This document shows, piece by piece, positions 1-10,728 of a DNA stretch of 64,000 bases. The translations under genes were made by a program, and so were the position numbers. This stretch comes from Pseudomonas kitaguniensis (GTDB taxonomy: Bacteria > Pseudomonadota > Gammaproteobacteria > Pseudomonadales > Pseudomonadaceae). The notes beneath the pieces were generated by a model. That model had not been told where the DNA came from. It ran no database searches and saw nothing but the letters and a program-made list of their open reading frames with translations. The DNA lies in assembly GCF_009296165.1 (NCBI RefSeq), contig NZ_VUAZ01000042.1, forward strand, positions 26,121 through 90,120, in the 5' to 3' direction. Numbering within the stretch: position 1 is the stretch's first letter; every line of letters begins with the position of its first letter.

Positions 1-1693
1 TGCGCGAAGCCGGCAGCGCATCGTGGTTCAGCGAGCCCTGGTACTGGAAGAAACCTTGATCAACCGCGCCTTTGAGAATCGCCGTACGCAACCAATCATC
101 CAACGCCGGGCTCAACACTGCCGGCAAATATTTGGCGGTGAAGCGCCCATCGCCATCGACCATGCCGACGCGCAGGTCCATGTAGTCTTCCTGGCTGTGG
201 TCAAAATGCAGACGAATCAGGAAGTCTGCAGCGACCTTGCCTTCCTCACCCAGCACTTTGATATAGGGCGCAATCAGCGTGAAGCCTTGTTTATCGAGCG
301 TCCAGGTCAGGCGTGCATTGGCTTGAATGTACTGCCAGGGCTTGGCGAAAATGGGCGACAGGTGCAGCGAAAAGTCCTTGCTGTCCATGCGCAATTCGCC
401 GTGGCCCAAGTCGCCGCTGATGCTGCCGGACACGTTACGTGCGGCCGGCGCACCGAAATACGCATCGAAGCCGACGCGCTCCAGGTTGGCGGCAAAACTG
501 ACTTTCTGGTCGCTGCTGTCTGCAGGCCGGAAATTCGCTATTACGTTGCGTAGCAAACCCGTGGCGTTGAGGTGCGCTATGGCTTTGCCAAGGCCCTCGG
601 GCAACGGCGCCAGCGCATTCAACAGCGGCGTAATGGGCGTCAGGTCAAGACGATCAGCCTGCAACTTCCAGACTTCCAGATCGTTGTCGGTGGCCAGTTG
701 CTGCTGCAATTGCAGGCGTGATTCCCAGCGCGTGTCGCCGAGGTTCATCGCCAGCGAATCAAACAGCACGTGGAGACCGCTATCGCTGCGTTGCAGGTAG
801 GCCGTCAGCGCAAGGTTCTCGATGTGCACCGGCTTGCGTTCGGCGTAGCTGCCTTTCATTTCGGGTGAATTAAGGCGTACGACAGCGTTCTGCACCGTGC
901 CTTTGGCCCAGGTCAGCCAGAACTCGCCGCCCGCCTTGAACTGCGCAAGCTTCCATTGTTGGGTCAGCTTGGCCGGAATCCATTTGGCCCAGTCACTCTG
1001 GGGCAGGCTCAGATAGGCCTGGACTTCGCCGTCTTGCCACTGGCTGGCGTTGATACGCGTGCGCAAGCTCAACGCCAGCGGCTGGCCGTCGGGCAACGTC
1101 AGGCGCGCGTCGAGGCGCTGGCGGGCGCCGCCGGTGTGCAGGCTCAAGCCTACGTACGTCAGGGTCATCGGCGCCTGATCGAACGGTTGCAAGGTAACCT
1201 GGCTGTCCAACACCGAAATACGCTGCACCCGCTGCAAACGCTGCAGCGCTTGCGCAGGGTCCAGCGGCTGGTCGTCTTGTAACGGCAGACCTTGCAGCGC
1301 CCAGTGGCCGTCCTTGTCTTCTTTGACACTCACTTGCAGGCCGCTGACCTGCAAGTGGGCGATGCGCACTTCGCGCGCCATCAGGCTGGCCCACAGGTCC
1401 GGCACCACTTCGACCTCGTCCAGGCGCAAGGCACTGCTGCCCTCGCCGACCATCACGTCGTGCGCCAGCACCACCGGCGCAAAGCCGCTCCAGCGCCCTT
1501 CGAGGCTGCCGATTCGCAGGGGCGTATTCACTGCCGCCTGAACTTTGGCTTCGATTTCGGCGCGGTATTCCGCTACCAGCGGGGTCAATTCACGACCCAG
1601 GCTCACATACACCGCCGCCAATACCAGCAGCAAGGCGCACGAGCCCAGGCCCCAACGGGTCAAAGCGGCAAAAAAGCGTATCAGACGCTCCAT
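1..1693 (-). CDS. yhdP: YhdP-family (DUF3971) envelope protein, N-terminal part
   Basis: Open from an ATG at 1693 to the window edge, so only about the first 564 residues are present; the family is usually over 1200 residues. One membrane segment lies near residues 14-31, followed by a long beta-rich periplasmic region. YhdP is an AsmA-like bridge protein implicated in moving phospholipid to the outer membrane in E. coli. It follows rng by 76 bases on the same strand, as in other pseudomonads. The identification rests on the gene order and the translated sequence; the missing C-terminus cannot be judged. Confidence 0.85.
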   Translation of the reverse strand, partial: MERLIRFFAALTRWGLGSCALLLVLAAVYVSLGRELTPLVAEYRAEIEAKVQAAVNTPLRIGSLEGRWSGFAPVVLAHDVMVGEGSSALRLDEVEVVPDLWASLMAREVRIAHLQVSGLQVSVKEDKDGHWALQGLPLQDDQPLDPAQALQRLQRVQRISVLDSQVTLQPFDQAPMTLTYVGLSLHTGGARQRLDARLTLPDGQPLALSLRTRINASQWQDGEVQAYLSLPQSDWAKWIPAKLTQQWKLAQFKAGGEFWLTWAKGTVQNAVVRLNSPEMKGSYAERKPVHIENLALTAYLQRSDSGLHVLFDSLAMNLGDTRWESRLQLQQQLATDNDLEVWKLQADRLDLTPITPLLNALAPLPEGLGKAIAHLNATGLLRNVIANFRPADSSDQKVSFAANLERVGFDAYFGAPAARNVSGSISGDLGHGELRMDSKDFSLHLSPIFAKPWQYIQANARLTWTLDKQGFTLIAPYIKVLGEEGKVAADFLIRLHFDHSQEDYMDLRVGMVDGDGRFTAKYLPAVLSPALDDWLRTAILKGAVDQGFFQYQGSLNHDALPASR

Positions 1694-1769
1694 GTCAGAC
1701 GACCCTCAAGGCAGTTAACGGAGGGCAGATCAAGGTCTGCCATCTTCATGAAAATAAGGCGATTGGGGA

Positions 1770-3225
1770 TCAGAGCAGCACCACGTCGTATTGTTCCTGG
1801 GAATACATGGTTTCGACCTGGAAGCGAATCGTGCGCCCGATAAACAGCTCCAGCTCAGCGACGTTAGCGGACTCCTCGTCCAGCAAACGATCAACCACTT
1901 TCTGGTTGGCGAGCACTCTATAACCTTCGGCCTGGTAGGCACGCGCTTCGCGCAGGATTTCGCGAAAAATCTCGTAGCAAACCGTTTCCGGGGTTTTCAA
2001 TTTACCGCGGCCCTGGCAACTGCTGCACGGCTCGCACAGCACTTGCTCGAGGCTTTCGCGGGTACGCTTGCGGGTCATCTGCACCAGGCCAAGCTCGGTG
2101 ATGCCGATGATGTTGGTCTTGGCGTGGTCACGCTCAAGCTGCTTTTCAAGGGTGCGCAGCACCTGGCGCTGATGATCCTGGTCTTCCATGTCGATGAAAT
2201 CGATAATGATGATGCCGCCCAGATTACGCAGGCGCAGTTGGCGGGCAATCGCCGTGGCAGCTTCGAGGTTGGTCTTGAAGATGGTCTCTTCGAGGTTGCG
2301 GTGGCCGACAAATGCGCCCGTGTTGACGTCGATAGTGGTCATCGCCTCCGCCGGGTCCACCACCAGGTAGCCGCCGGACTTGAGCGGCACTTTGCGCTCC
2401 AGGGCCTTCTGAATCTCGTCTTCGACGCCATACAGATCGAAGATCGGCCGCTCGCCAGGGTAATGTTCCAGTCGGTCGGCAATTTCCGGCATCAGCTCGG
2501 CGACAAATTGCGTGGTGCGCTGAAAGGTTTCCCGCGAATCGATGCGAATTTTCTCGATCTTCGGGCTGACAAGGTCACGCAAGGTGCGCAGGGCCAGGCC
2601 CAGGTCTTCGTAGATGACGCTGGGCGCGCCGATGGTTTTGATCTGTGCACCGATCTGGTCCCACAGACGCCGCAGGTAACGGATGTCCATGAGGATTTCA
2701 TCAGCGCCGGCGCCTTCTGCGGCAGTGCGCAGGATAAAGCCGCCCGCTTCCTTGATGCCCTCGGCGGCCACGCAGTCGCTGACCACCTTTTTCAGGCGCT
2801 CACGCTCGGCTTCGTCTTCAATTTTCAAGGAGATGCCGACATGCGCGGTGCGCGGCATGTACACCAGGTAACGCGAAGGAATCGACAGCTGCGTGGTCAG
2901 CCGCGCACCTTTGGAACCAATCGGGTCCTTGGTGACTTGCACCACCAGGCTCTGCCCTTCGTGTACCAAGGCGCTGATGCTTTCTACCGTCGGGCCTTCA
3001 CGCAGGAATTTCCGAAGCATGGATAAACGCGGCGCGGTCCAGGCCGATGTCGACGAATGCCGCCTGCATGCCCGGCAACACGCGCACGACCTTGCCTTTG
3101 TAGATATTGCCGACAATCCCGCGCTTCTGGGTGCGCTCAACGTGCACTTCTTGCAGAACACCGTTCTCTACCACCGCCACGCGCGATTCCATCGGCGTGA
3201 TATTGATCAGAATCTCTTCACTCAT
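1770..3225 (-). CDS. rng: Ribonuclease G (frameshifted near 3015)
   Basis: Endoribonuclease of the RNase E/G family that matures 16S rRNA 5' ends and takes part in mRNA decay. The ATG at 3225 opens a frame carrying the start of the S1 domain (RGIVGNIYKGKV, near residues 35-46), which stops after ASEIPA. The next frame continues at once with LREGPTVESISALV and runs to the normal end. It contains the catalytic DVNTGAFVGH motif and the zinc-link CEPCSSCQGRG. Restoring two bases in the short T and C runs near 3010-3018 gives 485 residues, the length expected in Pseudomonas. The break is therefore probably a sequence error; a true lesion cannot be excluded. Confidence 0.9.
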
Positions 3226-3295
3226 GGCTGGGTCTCGTTCAGGCGTTTTCACAATAGTGACCGATCGCTCAAGGCTTGGCGCTGGAATACGGCGT

Positions 3296-3892
3296 TCAGC
3301 GCGCGGTAAGGTTTTGCCAACAGGGTATGTCGAATTGGTCGAGCAGTTGCGCGGTTTCGCACACTGGCAGGCCGACGACGGCGGAATAGCTGCCATTGAG
3401 CCCGGCCACAAACACCGACCCAAGCCCTTGAATAGCATAGCCGCCGGCCTTGTCTTGAGGTTCGCCGCTGTGCCAGTAGGTTGTAGCCTCCTCGACAGAA
3501 ACGTCGCGAAACCTTACGCGACTGCTGACACAGCGCGTTTCGCAGCGCAGGCCATCGGTAATGGCAACGGCGGTTAGCACTTCATGCTCGCGCCCCGCCA
3601 ACGCCATCAACATCGCCAGGGCATCGGCTTGGTCGACCGGCTTGCCGAGGATCTGCCCATCAACAATCACCGCCGTGTCCGCACCCAGCACGCAAGCGCC
3701 CGAGTTTATTTCAAGCGCAGCAAAACCTGCCGCTGCCTTGCCGCGCGCGAGGCGCTCGACGTAGGCAACAGCCGGTTCATGTGTAAAAGGAGTTTCATCA
3801 ATAGCGGCGCTGACCACGGTGAAGGGCACACCGATCTGGGTTAGCAGTTCACGCCGTCTTGGGGAGCCTGAGGCCAGATAAAGCGTATTCAT
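3296..3892 (-). CDS. maf: Maf-type nucleotide pyrophosphatase (YhdE-like)
   Basis: Protein of 198 residues starting at ATG 3892 ([16 protein letters not shown]). The earlier in-frame start would add 17 residues that do not match the family, so it was not used. The N-terminal ASGSPRR loop and the LGADTAV motif near residue 70 are the nucleotide-binding and metal-binding signatures of Maf/HAM1-like enzymes. YhdE-type members hydrolyse dTTP and UTP and are thought to clean the nucleotide pool. It sits between mreD and rng in the usual mre cluster and is probably cotranscribed with them. Confidence 0.92.
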   Translation of the reverse strand: MNTLYLASGSPRRRELLTQIGVPFTVVSAAIDETPFTHEPAVAYVERLARGKAAAGFAALEINSGACVLGADTAVIVDGQILGKPVDQADALAMLMALAGREHEVLTAVAITDGLRCETRCVSSRVRFRDVSVEEATTYWHSGEPQDKAGGYAIQGLGSVFVAGLNGSYSAVVGLPVCETAQLLDQFDIPCWQNLTAR

Positions 3893-3943
3893 TGCAGACT
3901 CTCCCTGTAGGGTTCGATAACCAGGCAGAGCCTCGCAATCCAT

Positions 3944-4432
3944 TCAATTGATTTTATAGCGACGACGTAACCCACGCAGACCGAAACTGACCCATGGCCA
4001 TAACAACGCACTGACCAGGGCTGGCAGCACCAGCGCCAAAGTCGGCTGGCGGTTACCGGTCAAGGCGCTGAGCCACAGTTGCACCAACTGCGCCAGGCCA
4101 AAAATAACCAGGATCACCAGGCATTGCTGCCACATGGGAAACATACGCAGCCGCTGCTGCAACGACAGCACCAGGAAGGTGATCAAAGTCAGGATCAACG
4201 CGTTCTGGCCCAGCAAGGTGCCATACAGCACGTCTTCCGCCAAGCCCAGACACATTGCCGTGACCATCCCGACTTTGTGCGGCAGCATCAGCGACCAGAA
4301 TGCCAGCAGCAATGCCAGCCATAAAGGACGCAGGATTTCCATGAATTGCGGCAACGGCGAAACGCTGAGCAGCAAACCAATGGCGAAGGTCAGCCAGACG
4401 ATCCAGCCATTGTGCGGATGAGTACCGGCCAT
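3944..4432 (-). CDS. mreD: Rod shape-determining protein MreD
   Basis: A 162-residue, strongly hydrophobic protein with about five membrane segments, matching MreD in length and character. It works with MreB, MreC, RodA and PBP2 in the elongation complex for side-wall peptidoglycan. Its ATG overlaps the TAA of mreC (TAATG at 4430-4434), which implies coupled translation. The next gene, maf, starts 51 bases downstream. Confidence 0.93.
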   Translation of the reverse strand: MAGTHPHNGWIVWLTFAIGLLLSVSPLPQFMEILRPLWLALLLAFWSLMLPHKVGMVTAMCLGLAEDVLYGTLLGQNALILTLITFLVLSLQQRLRMFPMWQQCLVILVIFGLAQLVQLWLSALTGNRQPTLALVLPALVSALLWPWVSFGLRGLRRRYKIN

Positions 4433-5577
4433 TATTCCTCCCTCTGCCGCGTGGTTGCAGGCGCTGCGGCTGCGGGCCGAGTTGCCGGCGTGGTGGCGGC
4501 AGGCGGTTTGGCCGCAGGGGTTGTGGCTGCCGGCGTGGTTGCAGTCGGTTTGCTAGCGGCCGGTTTGGCTTGGCGTGCGCTGTGGGCCGCAGGTTTCACC
4601 GGCGTCGCCACTGGCGCCGCCGTGGCCTGGGCAGGTGCGGGTGGCCCAACGAACGCCGGTTTCGGCACCGTGGCAGGAATCGTCTGTACAGTGCCGTTTT
4701 GCTTGTCTTCCGCTTCCTGCGCCTGGGCGGCGTCGTTAGCGCGCTCTTCCGGGGTGCGGTTGTCGCTGAACACCAGCAGCAGGTAGCGGCTGCGGTTCAG
4801 GGCGGCGGTTGGCACCGCGCGGACAATGGCAAACGGCTGGCCGGAATCGTGGATCACTTCCTTGACCGTCGCCACCGGGTAACCCGCCGGGAACCGCTGG
4901 CCCAGGCCGGAGCTGACCAGCAAGTCGCCTTCTTTAATATCGGCAGTGTCGGCCACATGCCGCAACTCCAGGCGTTCCGGGTTACCGGTGCCGCTGGCAA
5001 TTGCGCGCAAGCCGTTACGGTTAACCTGCACCGGAATACTGTGGGTCGTGTCCGTCAGCAGCAATACCCGCGAGGTGTAGGGCATCAACTCAACCACCTG
5101 CCCCATCAGGCCACGGGCATCGAGTACCGGCTGGCCGAGGACCACACCGTCGCGCTCACCCTTGTTGATGATGATGCGATGGGTAAAGGGGTTGGGGTCC
5201 ATGCCGATCAACTCGGCCACTTCGACCTTTTCATTGACCAACGCGGAAGAATTGAGCAACTCGCGCAGCCGAACGTTCTGCTCGGTGAGGGCCGCGAGCT
5301 TCTGCATGCGCCCCTGCAACAGCAGGTTTTCAGTCTTGAGCTTTTCGTTCTCGGCGACAAGCTCGGTGCGGCTGCCGAATTGGCTGGCCACGCCCTGATA
5401 GAGCCGTTGTGGCAGGTCGGTGATCCAGTAAGTCTGCATCAACACCAGCGACATCTGGCTACGCACCGGCTTGAGCAGTGCAAAGCGGGCATCGACCACC
5501 ATCAGCGCGACCGAAAGCACGACCAGCACCAATAAGCGCACGCCCAATGAGGGGCCTTTGGCGAAAAGCGGTTTAAT
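4432..5577 (-). CDS. mreC: Rod shape-determining protein MreC (probable ATT start)
   Basis: Bitopic scaffold protein of the elongasome, about 381 residues. One N-terminal membrane helix is followed by a coiled coil (near residues 65-100), the beta-barrel MreC domain, and an unusually long Ala/Pro/Thr-rich tail from about residue 290. The frame has no ATG before the family sequence. An ATT at 5577 (IKPLFAKGPSLGVRLL) lies about seven bases after GGAGGAG, while the nearest TTG (5547) has no such site. I therefore place the start at the ATT. It lies downstream of mreB and overlaps mreD. Confidence 0.88.
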   Translation of the reverse strand: MKPLFAKGPSLGVRLLVLVVLSVALMVVDARFALLKPVRSQMSLVLMQTYWITDLPQRLYQGVASQFGSRTELVAENEKLKTENLLLQGRMQKLAALTEQNVRLRELLNSSALVNEKVEVAELIGMDPNPFTHRIIINKGERDGVVLGQPVLDARGLMGQVVELMPYTSRVLLLTDTTHSIPVQVNRNGLRAIASGTGNPERLELRHVADTADIKEGDLLVSSGLGQRFPAGYPVATVKEVIHDSGQPFAIVRAVPTAALNRSRYLLLVFSDNRTPEERANDAAQAQEAEDKQNGTVQTIPATVPKPAFVGPPAPAQATAAPVATPVKPAAHSARQAKPAASKPTATTPAATTPAAKPPAATTPATRPAAAAPATTRQREE

Positions 5578-5661
5578 AAGCCGCTCCTCCCAGGCAAACG
5601 TTGTCTTTATTCATACGGCATCAAACCGGCCTGGATGCAGATTGAAGAAGATAAACGCCAA

Positions 5662-5687
5662 CAGGCAGCACTGCAAAGTGCTGCCTG
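5662..5687 (-). terminator. Hairpin between mreB and mreC
   Basis: Perfect inverted repeat CAGGCAGCACT/AGTGCTGCCTG with a four-base loop in the 139-base gap between mreB and mreC. It has no T run, so it is more likely a processing or attenuation hairpin that lowers mreCD expression relative to mreB than a full terminator. The role is inferred from position. Confidence 0.5.
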
Positions 5688-5716
5688 CGGGCGATGCATG
5701 AACCGTCCCGGCAATA

Positions 5717-6766
<1,050 letters not shown>

Positions 6767-6964
6767 CTAGGCAACGCGTGGGTAAAAAAGTGCGGCAAAC
6801 TCTAACAACGACAGGGATTTTGGGCAAGGCGCCAATGTGCTAAATTGGCCGACTTTCTGTGCACCAACCCCCACAATCGCGGCCATATGACCGTAGAAAT
6901 GCGGTAGTGTTCCTACAATCTAACACACGGATAGCTTCCGTTCTGTTTTCCACTGGAGAATCCC

Positions 6965-7252
6965 ATGGCGCTTGAACGCTCCGACGTGGAAAAAATCGCT
7001 CATTTGGCCTGCCTGGGCCTTAATGAAGCCGATCTTCCACAGACCACCGCAGCCCTGAACAGCATTCTCGGGCTGGTCGACCACATGCAAGCCGTGAATA
7101 CCGACGGCATCGAGCCCCTGGCTCACCCGCTGGAAGCCAGCCAGCGCCTGCGCGCAGACGTCGTGACCGAGCGCAATAACCGCGAGGCTTACCAGTCCAT
7201 CGCGCCAGCGGTCGAAAACGGCCTGTACCTGGTTCCGAAAGTCATCGACTAA
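6965..7252 (+). CDS. gatC: Asp/Glu-tRNA amidotransferase subunit C
   Basis: Small 95-residue subunit that stabilises the GatCAB complex. The family pattern is present throughout ([14 protein letters not shown] near the N-terminus and LVPKVID at the end). The start ATG at 6965 follows a GGAGAA site. gatA begins 16 bases later, so gatCAB is one operon. In P. aeruginosa this complex makes Asn-tRNA(Asn) by transamidation. Confidence 0.97.
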   Translation: MALERSDVEKIAHLACLGLNEADLPQTTAALNSILGLVDHMQAVNTDGIEPLAHPLEASQRLRADVVTERNNREAYQSIAPAVENGLYLVPKVID

Positions 7253-7268
7253 AGGGAAAGAGCCTGCA

Positions 7269-8719
7269 ATGCATCACATGACTCTGGCCGAGATCGCCCG
7301 CGGTCTCGCCGACAAAAAGTTTTCTTCCGAAGAGCTGACCAAGACCCTGCTGGCGCGTATCGCCGAGCTTGATCCTGCGGTCAACAGCTTCATCAGCCTC
7401 ACTGAAGATCTGGCTCTGAGCCAGGCCAAGGCCGCCGACGCACGTCGCGCCAACGGTGAAAATGGCCCGCTGCTGGGTGCTCCAATCGCCCACAAAGACC
7501 TGTTCTGCACTCAGGGTATTCGCACCAGTTGCGGCTCCAAAATGCTCGACAACTTCAAAGCACCGTATGACGCCACCGTGGTCGCCAAGCTGGCCGCCGC
7601 CGGCGCCGTGACGCTGGGCAAGACCAACATGGACGAATTCGCCATGGGTTCGGCCAACGAGTCGAGCTACTACGGCGCGGTGAAAAACCCGTGGAACCTT
7701 GCACACGTGCCGGGCGGCTCGTCCGGCGGTTCGGCTGCGGCCGTTGCCGCGCGCTTCTTGCCGGCCGCCACCGCCACCGACACCGGCGGCTCGATCCGCC
7801 AGCCTGCAGCCTTCACTAACCTCACCGGTTTGAAGCCGACCTACGGTCGCGTTTCCCGCTGGGGCATGATCGCCTACGCGTCGAGCCTGGATCAGGGCGG
7901 CCCGTTGGCGCGCACTGCTGAAGACTGCGCGATTTTGTTACAAGGTATGGCCGGGTTCGATAAACAGGACTCCACCAGCATCGACGAGCCGGTACCGGAC
8001 TACAGCGCCAGCCTGAATACGTCGATCAAGGGCCTGCGTATCGGCGTGCCGAAAGAGTATTTCAGCGCTGGCCTCGACCCGCGTATCGCTGAATTGGTGC
8101 ACAACAGCGTCAAAGAGCTGGAAAAGCTCGGCGCGGTGATCAAGGAAATCAGCCTGCCGAACAACCAGCACGCGATTCCTGCGTACTACGTGATCGCGCC
8201 GGCAGAAGCCTCGTCCAACCTGTCGCGGTTCGACGGCGTGCGTTTCGGCTATCGCTGCGAAAACCCGAAAGACCTCACCGACCTTTATAAGCGCTCGCGT
8301 GGCGAAGGTTTCGGGGTGGAAGTACAACGCCGGATCATGGTCGGTGCCTACGCGCTGTCGGCCGGCTATTACGATGCGTACTACCTCAAGGCGCAAAAAA
8401 TCCGTCGCCTGATCAAGAACGACTTCATGGCGGCCTTTGAAGAAGTCGACGTGATCCTCGGCCCAACCACGCCGAACCCGGCCTGGAAGATAGGCGCCAA
8501 GACCGGCGACCCGATCGCCGAGTACCTGGAAGACCTGTACACCATCACCGCCAACCTCGCGGGCTTGCCGGGCTTGTCGATGCCCGCAGGTTTTGTCGAT
8601 GGCCTGCCGGTCGCGTGCAATTGCTCGCCCCGTATTTCCAGGAAGGCCGCCTGCTCAATGTGGCGCACCAGTACCAGTTGAACACCGACTGGCACACCCG
8701 CACCCCTACCGGCTTCTGA
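7269..8719 (+). CDS. gatA: Asp/Glu-tRNA amidotransferase subunit A (frameshifted near 8612)
   Basis: Amidase subunit that releases ammonia from glutamine for transamidation. The Ser-cisSer-Lys triad motifs are intact: APIAHKDLF (Lys near 78), [12 protein letters not shown] and [11 protein letters not shown]. After GFVDGLPV (around 8611) the frame changes to an unrelated tail ending at 8681. One G restored there (GTCGCGTG to GTCGGCGTG) continues the normal ending [10 protein letters not shown] to a TGA at 8717-8719, giving the usual 483 residues. The single-base loss is probably a sequencing error because the enzyme is essential. Confidence 0.93.
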
Positions 8720-8729
8720 GGAGAACACT

Positions 8730-10196
8730 ATGCAATGGGAAGTTGTGATCGGGCTGGAGATTCATACCCAGCTCGCCACCCAATCGAAGATTTTCTCCGG
8801 TAGCGCCACCACGTTCGGTTCCGAGCCGAACACCCAGGCGAGCCTGGTAGACCTGGGCATGCCCGGCGTGCTGCCGGTGTTGAACCAGGAAGCGGTACGC
8901 ATGGCGGTGATGTTCGGCTTGGCGATTGACGCCGAAATCGGCCAGCACAACGTGTTCGCGCGCAAAAACTACTTCTACCCGGACCTGCCCAAGGGCTACC
9001 AGATCAGCCAGATGGAATTGCCGATTGTCGGCAAGGGCTACCTGGACATCCCGCTGGAAGACGGCACCATCAAACGTGTCGGCGTGACCCGCGCGCACCT
9101 GGAAGAAGACGCCGGCAAGAGCCTGCACGAAGAATTCCCGGGCGCCACCGGTATCGACTTGAACCGCGCCGGTACGCCGTTGCTGGAGATCGTGTCCGAG
9201 CCGGACATGCGTAACGCCAAGGAAGCCGTGGCCTACGTCAAGACCATCCACGCGCTGGTGCGCTACCTGGGCATCTGCGACGGCAACATGGCCGAAGGCT
9301 CGCTGCGTTGCGACTGCAACGTGTCGATCCGCCCCAAAGGCCAGGCCGAATACGGCACCCGCTGCGAGATCAAGAACGTTAACTCGTTCCGCTTCATCGA
9401 GAAGGCGATCAACAGCGAAGTACGCCGCCAGATCGAACTGATCGAAGACGGCGGCAAGGTGATCCAGCAAACGCGCCTGTACGACCCGAACAAAGACGAA
9501 ACCCGCGCCATGCGCAGCAAAGAGGAAGCCAACGACTACCGTTACTTCCCCGACCCGGACCTGTTGCCGGTGGTCATCGAGGACTCGTTCCTGAATGACG
9601 TGCGCGCCACTTTGCCGGAATTGCCGCAGCAAAAACGCGAGCGCTTCCAGGCGCAGTTCGGCCTGTCGGTTTACGATGCCAGCGTTTTGGCCTCCAGCCG
9701 TGAACAAGCCAACTACTTCGAAAAAGTCGTGAGCATTGCCGGCGACGCCAAGCTGGCAGCCAACTGGGTGATGGTTGAGCTGGGCAGCCTGTTGAATAAA
9801 ATGGACGTCGATATCGGTAACGCACCAGTCAGCGCCGAGGAGCTAGGCGGTATGTTGCTGCGCATCAGCGACAAAACCATTTCTGGCAAGATCGCGAAGA
9901 AGATTTTTGAAATAATGTCTTCCGGCGAGGAAAGCTTGGTGACTGGCCTAGGTCGCGCTGATTGGATTATTGAAGAACAAGGTCTCAAACAAGTCACTGA
10001 CAGCGGCCAGATTGATGAGGTACTCAACCAAGTACTCCTCGACAATGCCGAACAAGTCGAGCAATACCGCGCGGCAGACGAAGCCAAGCGCGGCAAAATG
10101 TTCGGCTTCTTTGTCGGCCAGGCAATGAAAGCCTCCAAAGGCAAAGCCAACCCGCAACAGGTAAACGAACTGCTGAAAAGCAAGCTCGAAGGCTGA
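8730..10196 (+). CDS. gatB: Asp/Glu-tRNA amidotransferase subunit B
   Basis: A 488-residue subunit that phosphorylates the misacylated aminoacyl-tRNA and transfers ammonia to it. It begins [20 protein letters not shown], the conserved GatB opening, and ends with the helical YqeY-like tail domain (residues about 330-488) that grips the tRNA. The start ATG at 8730 lies 10 bases after the gatA stop with a GAGGAGA site. A terminator follows at 10208. Confidence 0.97.
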   Translation: MQWEVVIGLEIHTQLATQSKIFSGSATTFGSEPNTQASLVDLGMPGVLPVLNQEAVRMAVMFGLAIDAEIGQHNVFARKNYFYPDLPKGYQISQMELPIVGKGYLDIPLEDGTIKRVGVTRAHLEEDAGKSLHEEFPGATGIDLNRAGTPLLEIVSEPDMRNAKEAVAYVKTIHALVRYLGICDGNMAEGSLRCDCNVSIRPKGQAEYGTRCEIKNVNSFRFIEKAINSEVRRQIELIEDGGKVIQQTRLYDPNKDETRAMRSKEEANDYRYFPDPDLLPVVIEDSFLNDVRATLPELPQQKRERFQAQFGLSVYDASVLASSREQANYFEKVVSIAGDAKLAANWVMVELGSLLNKMDVDIGNAPVSAEELGGMLLRISDKTISGKIAKKIFEIMSSGEESLVTGLGRADWIIEEQGLKQVTDSGQIDEVLNQVLLDNAEQVEQYRAADEAKRGKMFGFFVGQAMKASKGKANPQQVNELLKSKLEG

Positions 10197-10207
10197 TCGC
10201 AGTGAAT

Positions 10208-10242
10208 GGCCCGGGCGGGGTTTCACGCCCCACTCGGGCCCT
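10208..10242 (+). terminator. Terminator of gatCAB
   Basis: GC-rich hairpin (GGCCCGGGCGGGG pairing with CCCCACTCGGGCC) 11 bases past the gatB stop, followed by CTTGTT. The position supports a rho-independent terminator, though the T run is poor. Confidence 0.6.
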
Positions 10243-10255
10243 TGTTGCAAAGGTT

Positions 10256-10302
10256 TGTGTGGGAAGGGGCTTTTTGTGGGAGAGAGCAAGCCCCCTCCCA
10301 CC
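10256..10302. repeat. REP-like palindromic element
   Basis: GTGTGGGAAGGGGCTTTTTG and, further on, GAGCAAGCCCCCTCCCAC form a degenerate inverted REP element of the family repeated elsewhere in this window (12210, 31377, 31441). Confidence 0.7.
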
Positions 10303-10340
10303 TCTGCCGGTGACGACATGACTTTCGGGGCACAGTGAAA

Positions 10341-10712
10341 ATGAAGCGCCTACTCGGCCTGCTGGCCCTGTTCTCTCTGCTGGCCGGTTGCGCCAGCGGC
10401 CTCATCGACCCCAACGGCTCCGACGAAAGCGGCACCGCCTCGTATTACGGCGCCAAGCACCATGGCAACAAAACTGCCAGCGGTGAACCCTTCAACCAGA
10501 ACACCCTGACCGCCGCCCATCGGCGCCTGCCCTTCGGCACGCAGGTCAAGGTGACCAATCTCGCCAACGGCAGATCTGTCGTGGTACGCATTAATGATCG
10601 CGGCCCGCATACTCGCGGGCGCCTGATCGACGTTTCACGCAGGGCCGCCGAACAACTCGGTATGCTCGGCACTGGTACAGCACGCGTACGTGTGCAGGCC
10701 ATGAGCAATTAA
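10341..10712 (+). CDS. rlpA: RlpA-like septal-ring lipoprotein
   Basis: A short lipoprotein of about 123 residues with a signal peptide ending in the lipobox LLAGC (Cys near residue 17). It has a single double-psi beta-barrel domain with the RlpA motif RINDRGPHTRGRLIDVS. RlpA proteins are lytic transglycosylases acting on naked glycan at the septum. This copy lacks the SPOR domain of full-length RlpA, so it may be a short paralogue. A GTG at 10335 is an alternative start two codons upstream; neither has a strong ribosome site. Confidence 0.82.
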   Translation: MKRLLGLLALFSLLAGCASGLIDPNGSDESGTASYYGAKHHGNKTASGEPFNQNTLTAAHRRLPFGTQVKVTNLANGRSVVVRINDRGPHTRGRLIDVSRRAAEQLGMLGTGTARVRVQAMSN

Positions 10713-10728
10713 ATAAAGGAGCCCGGCC

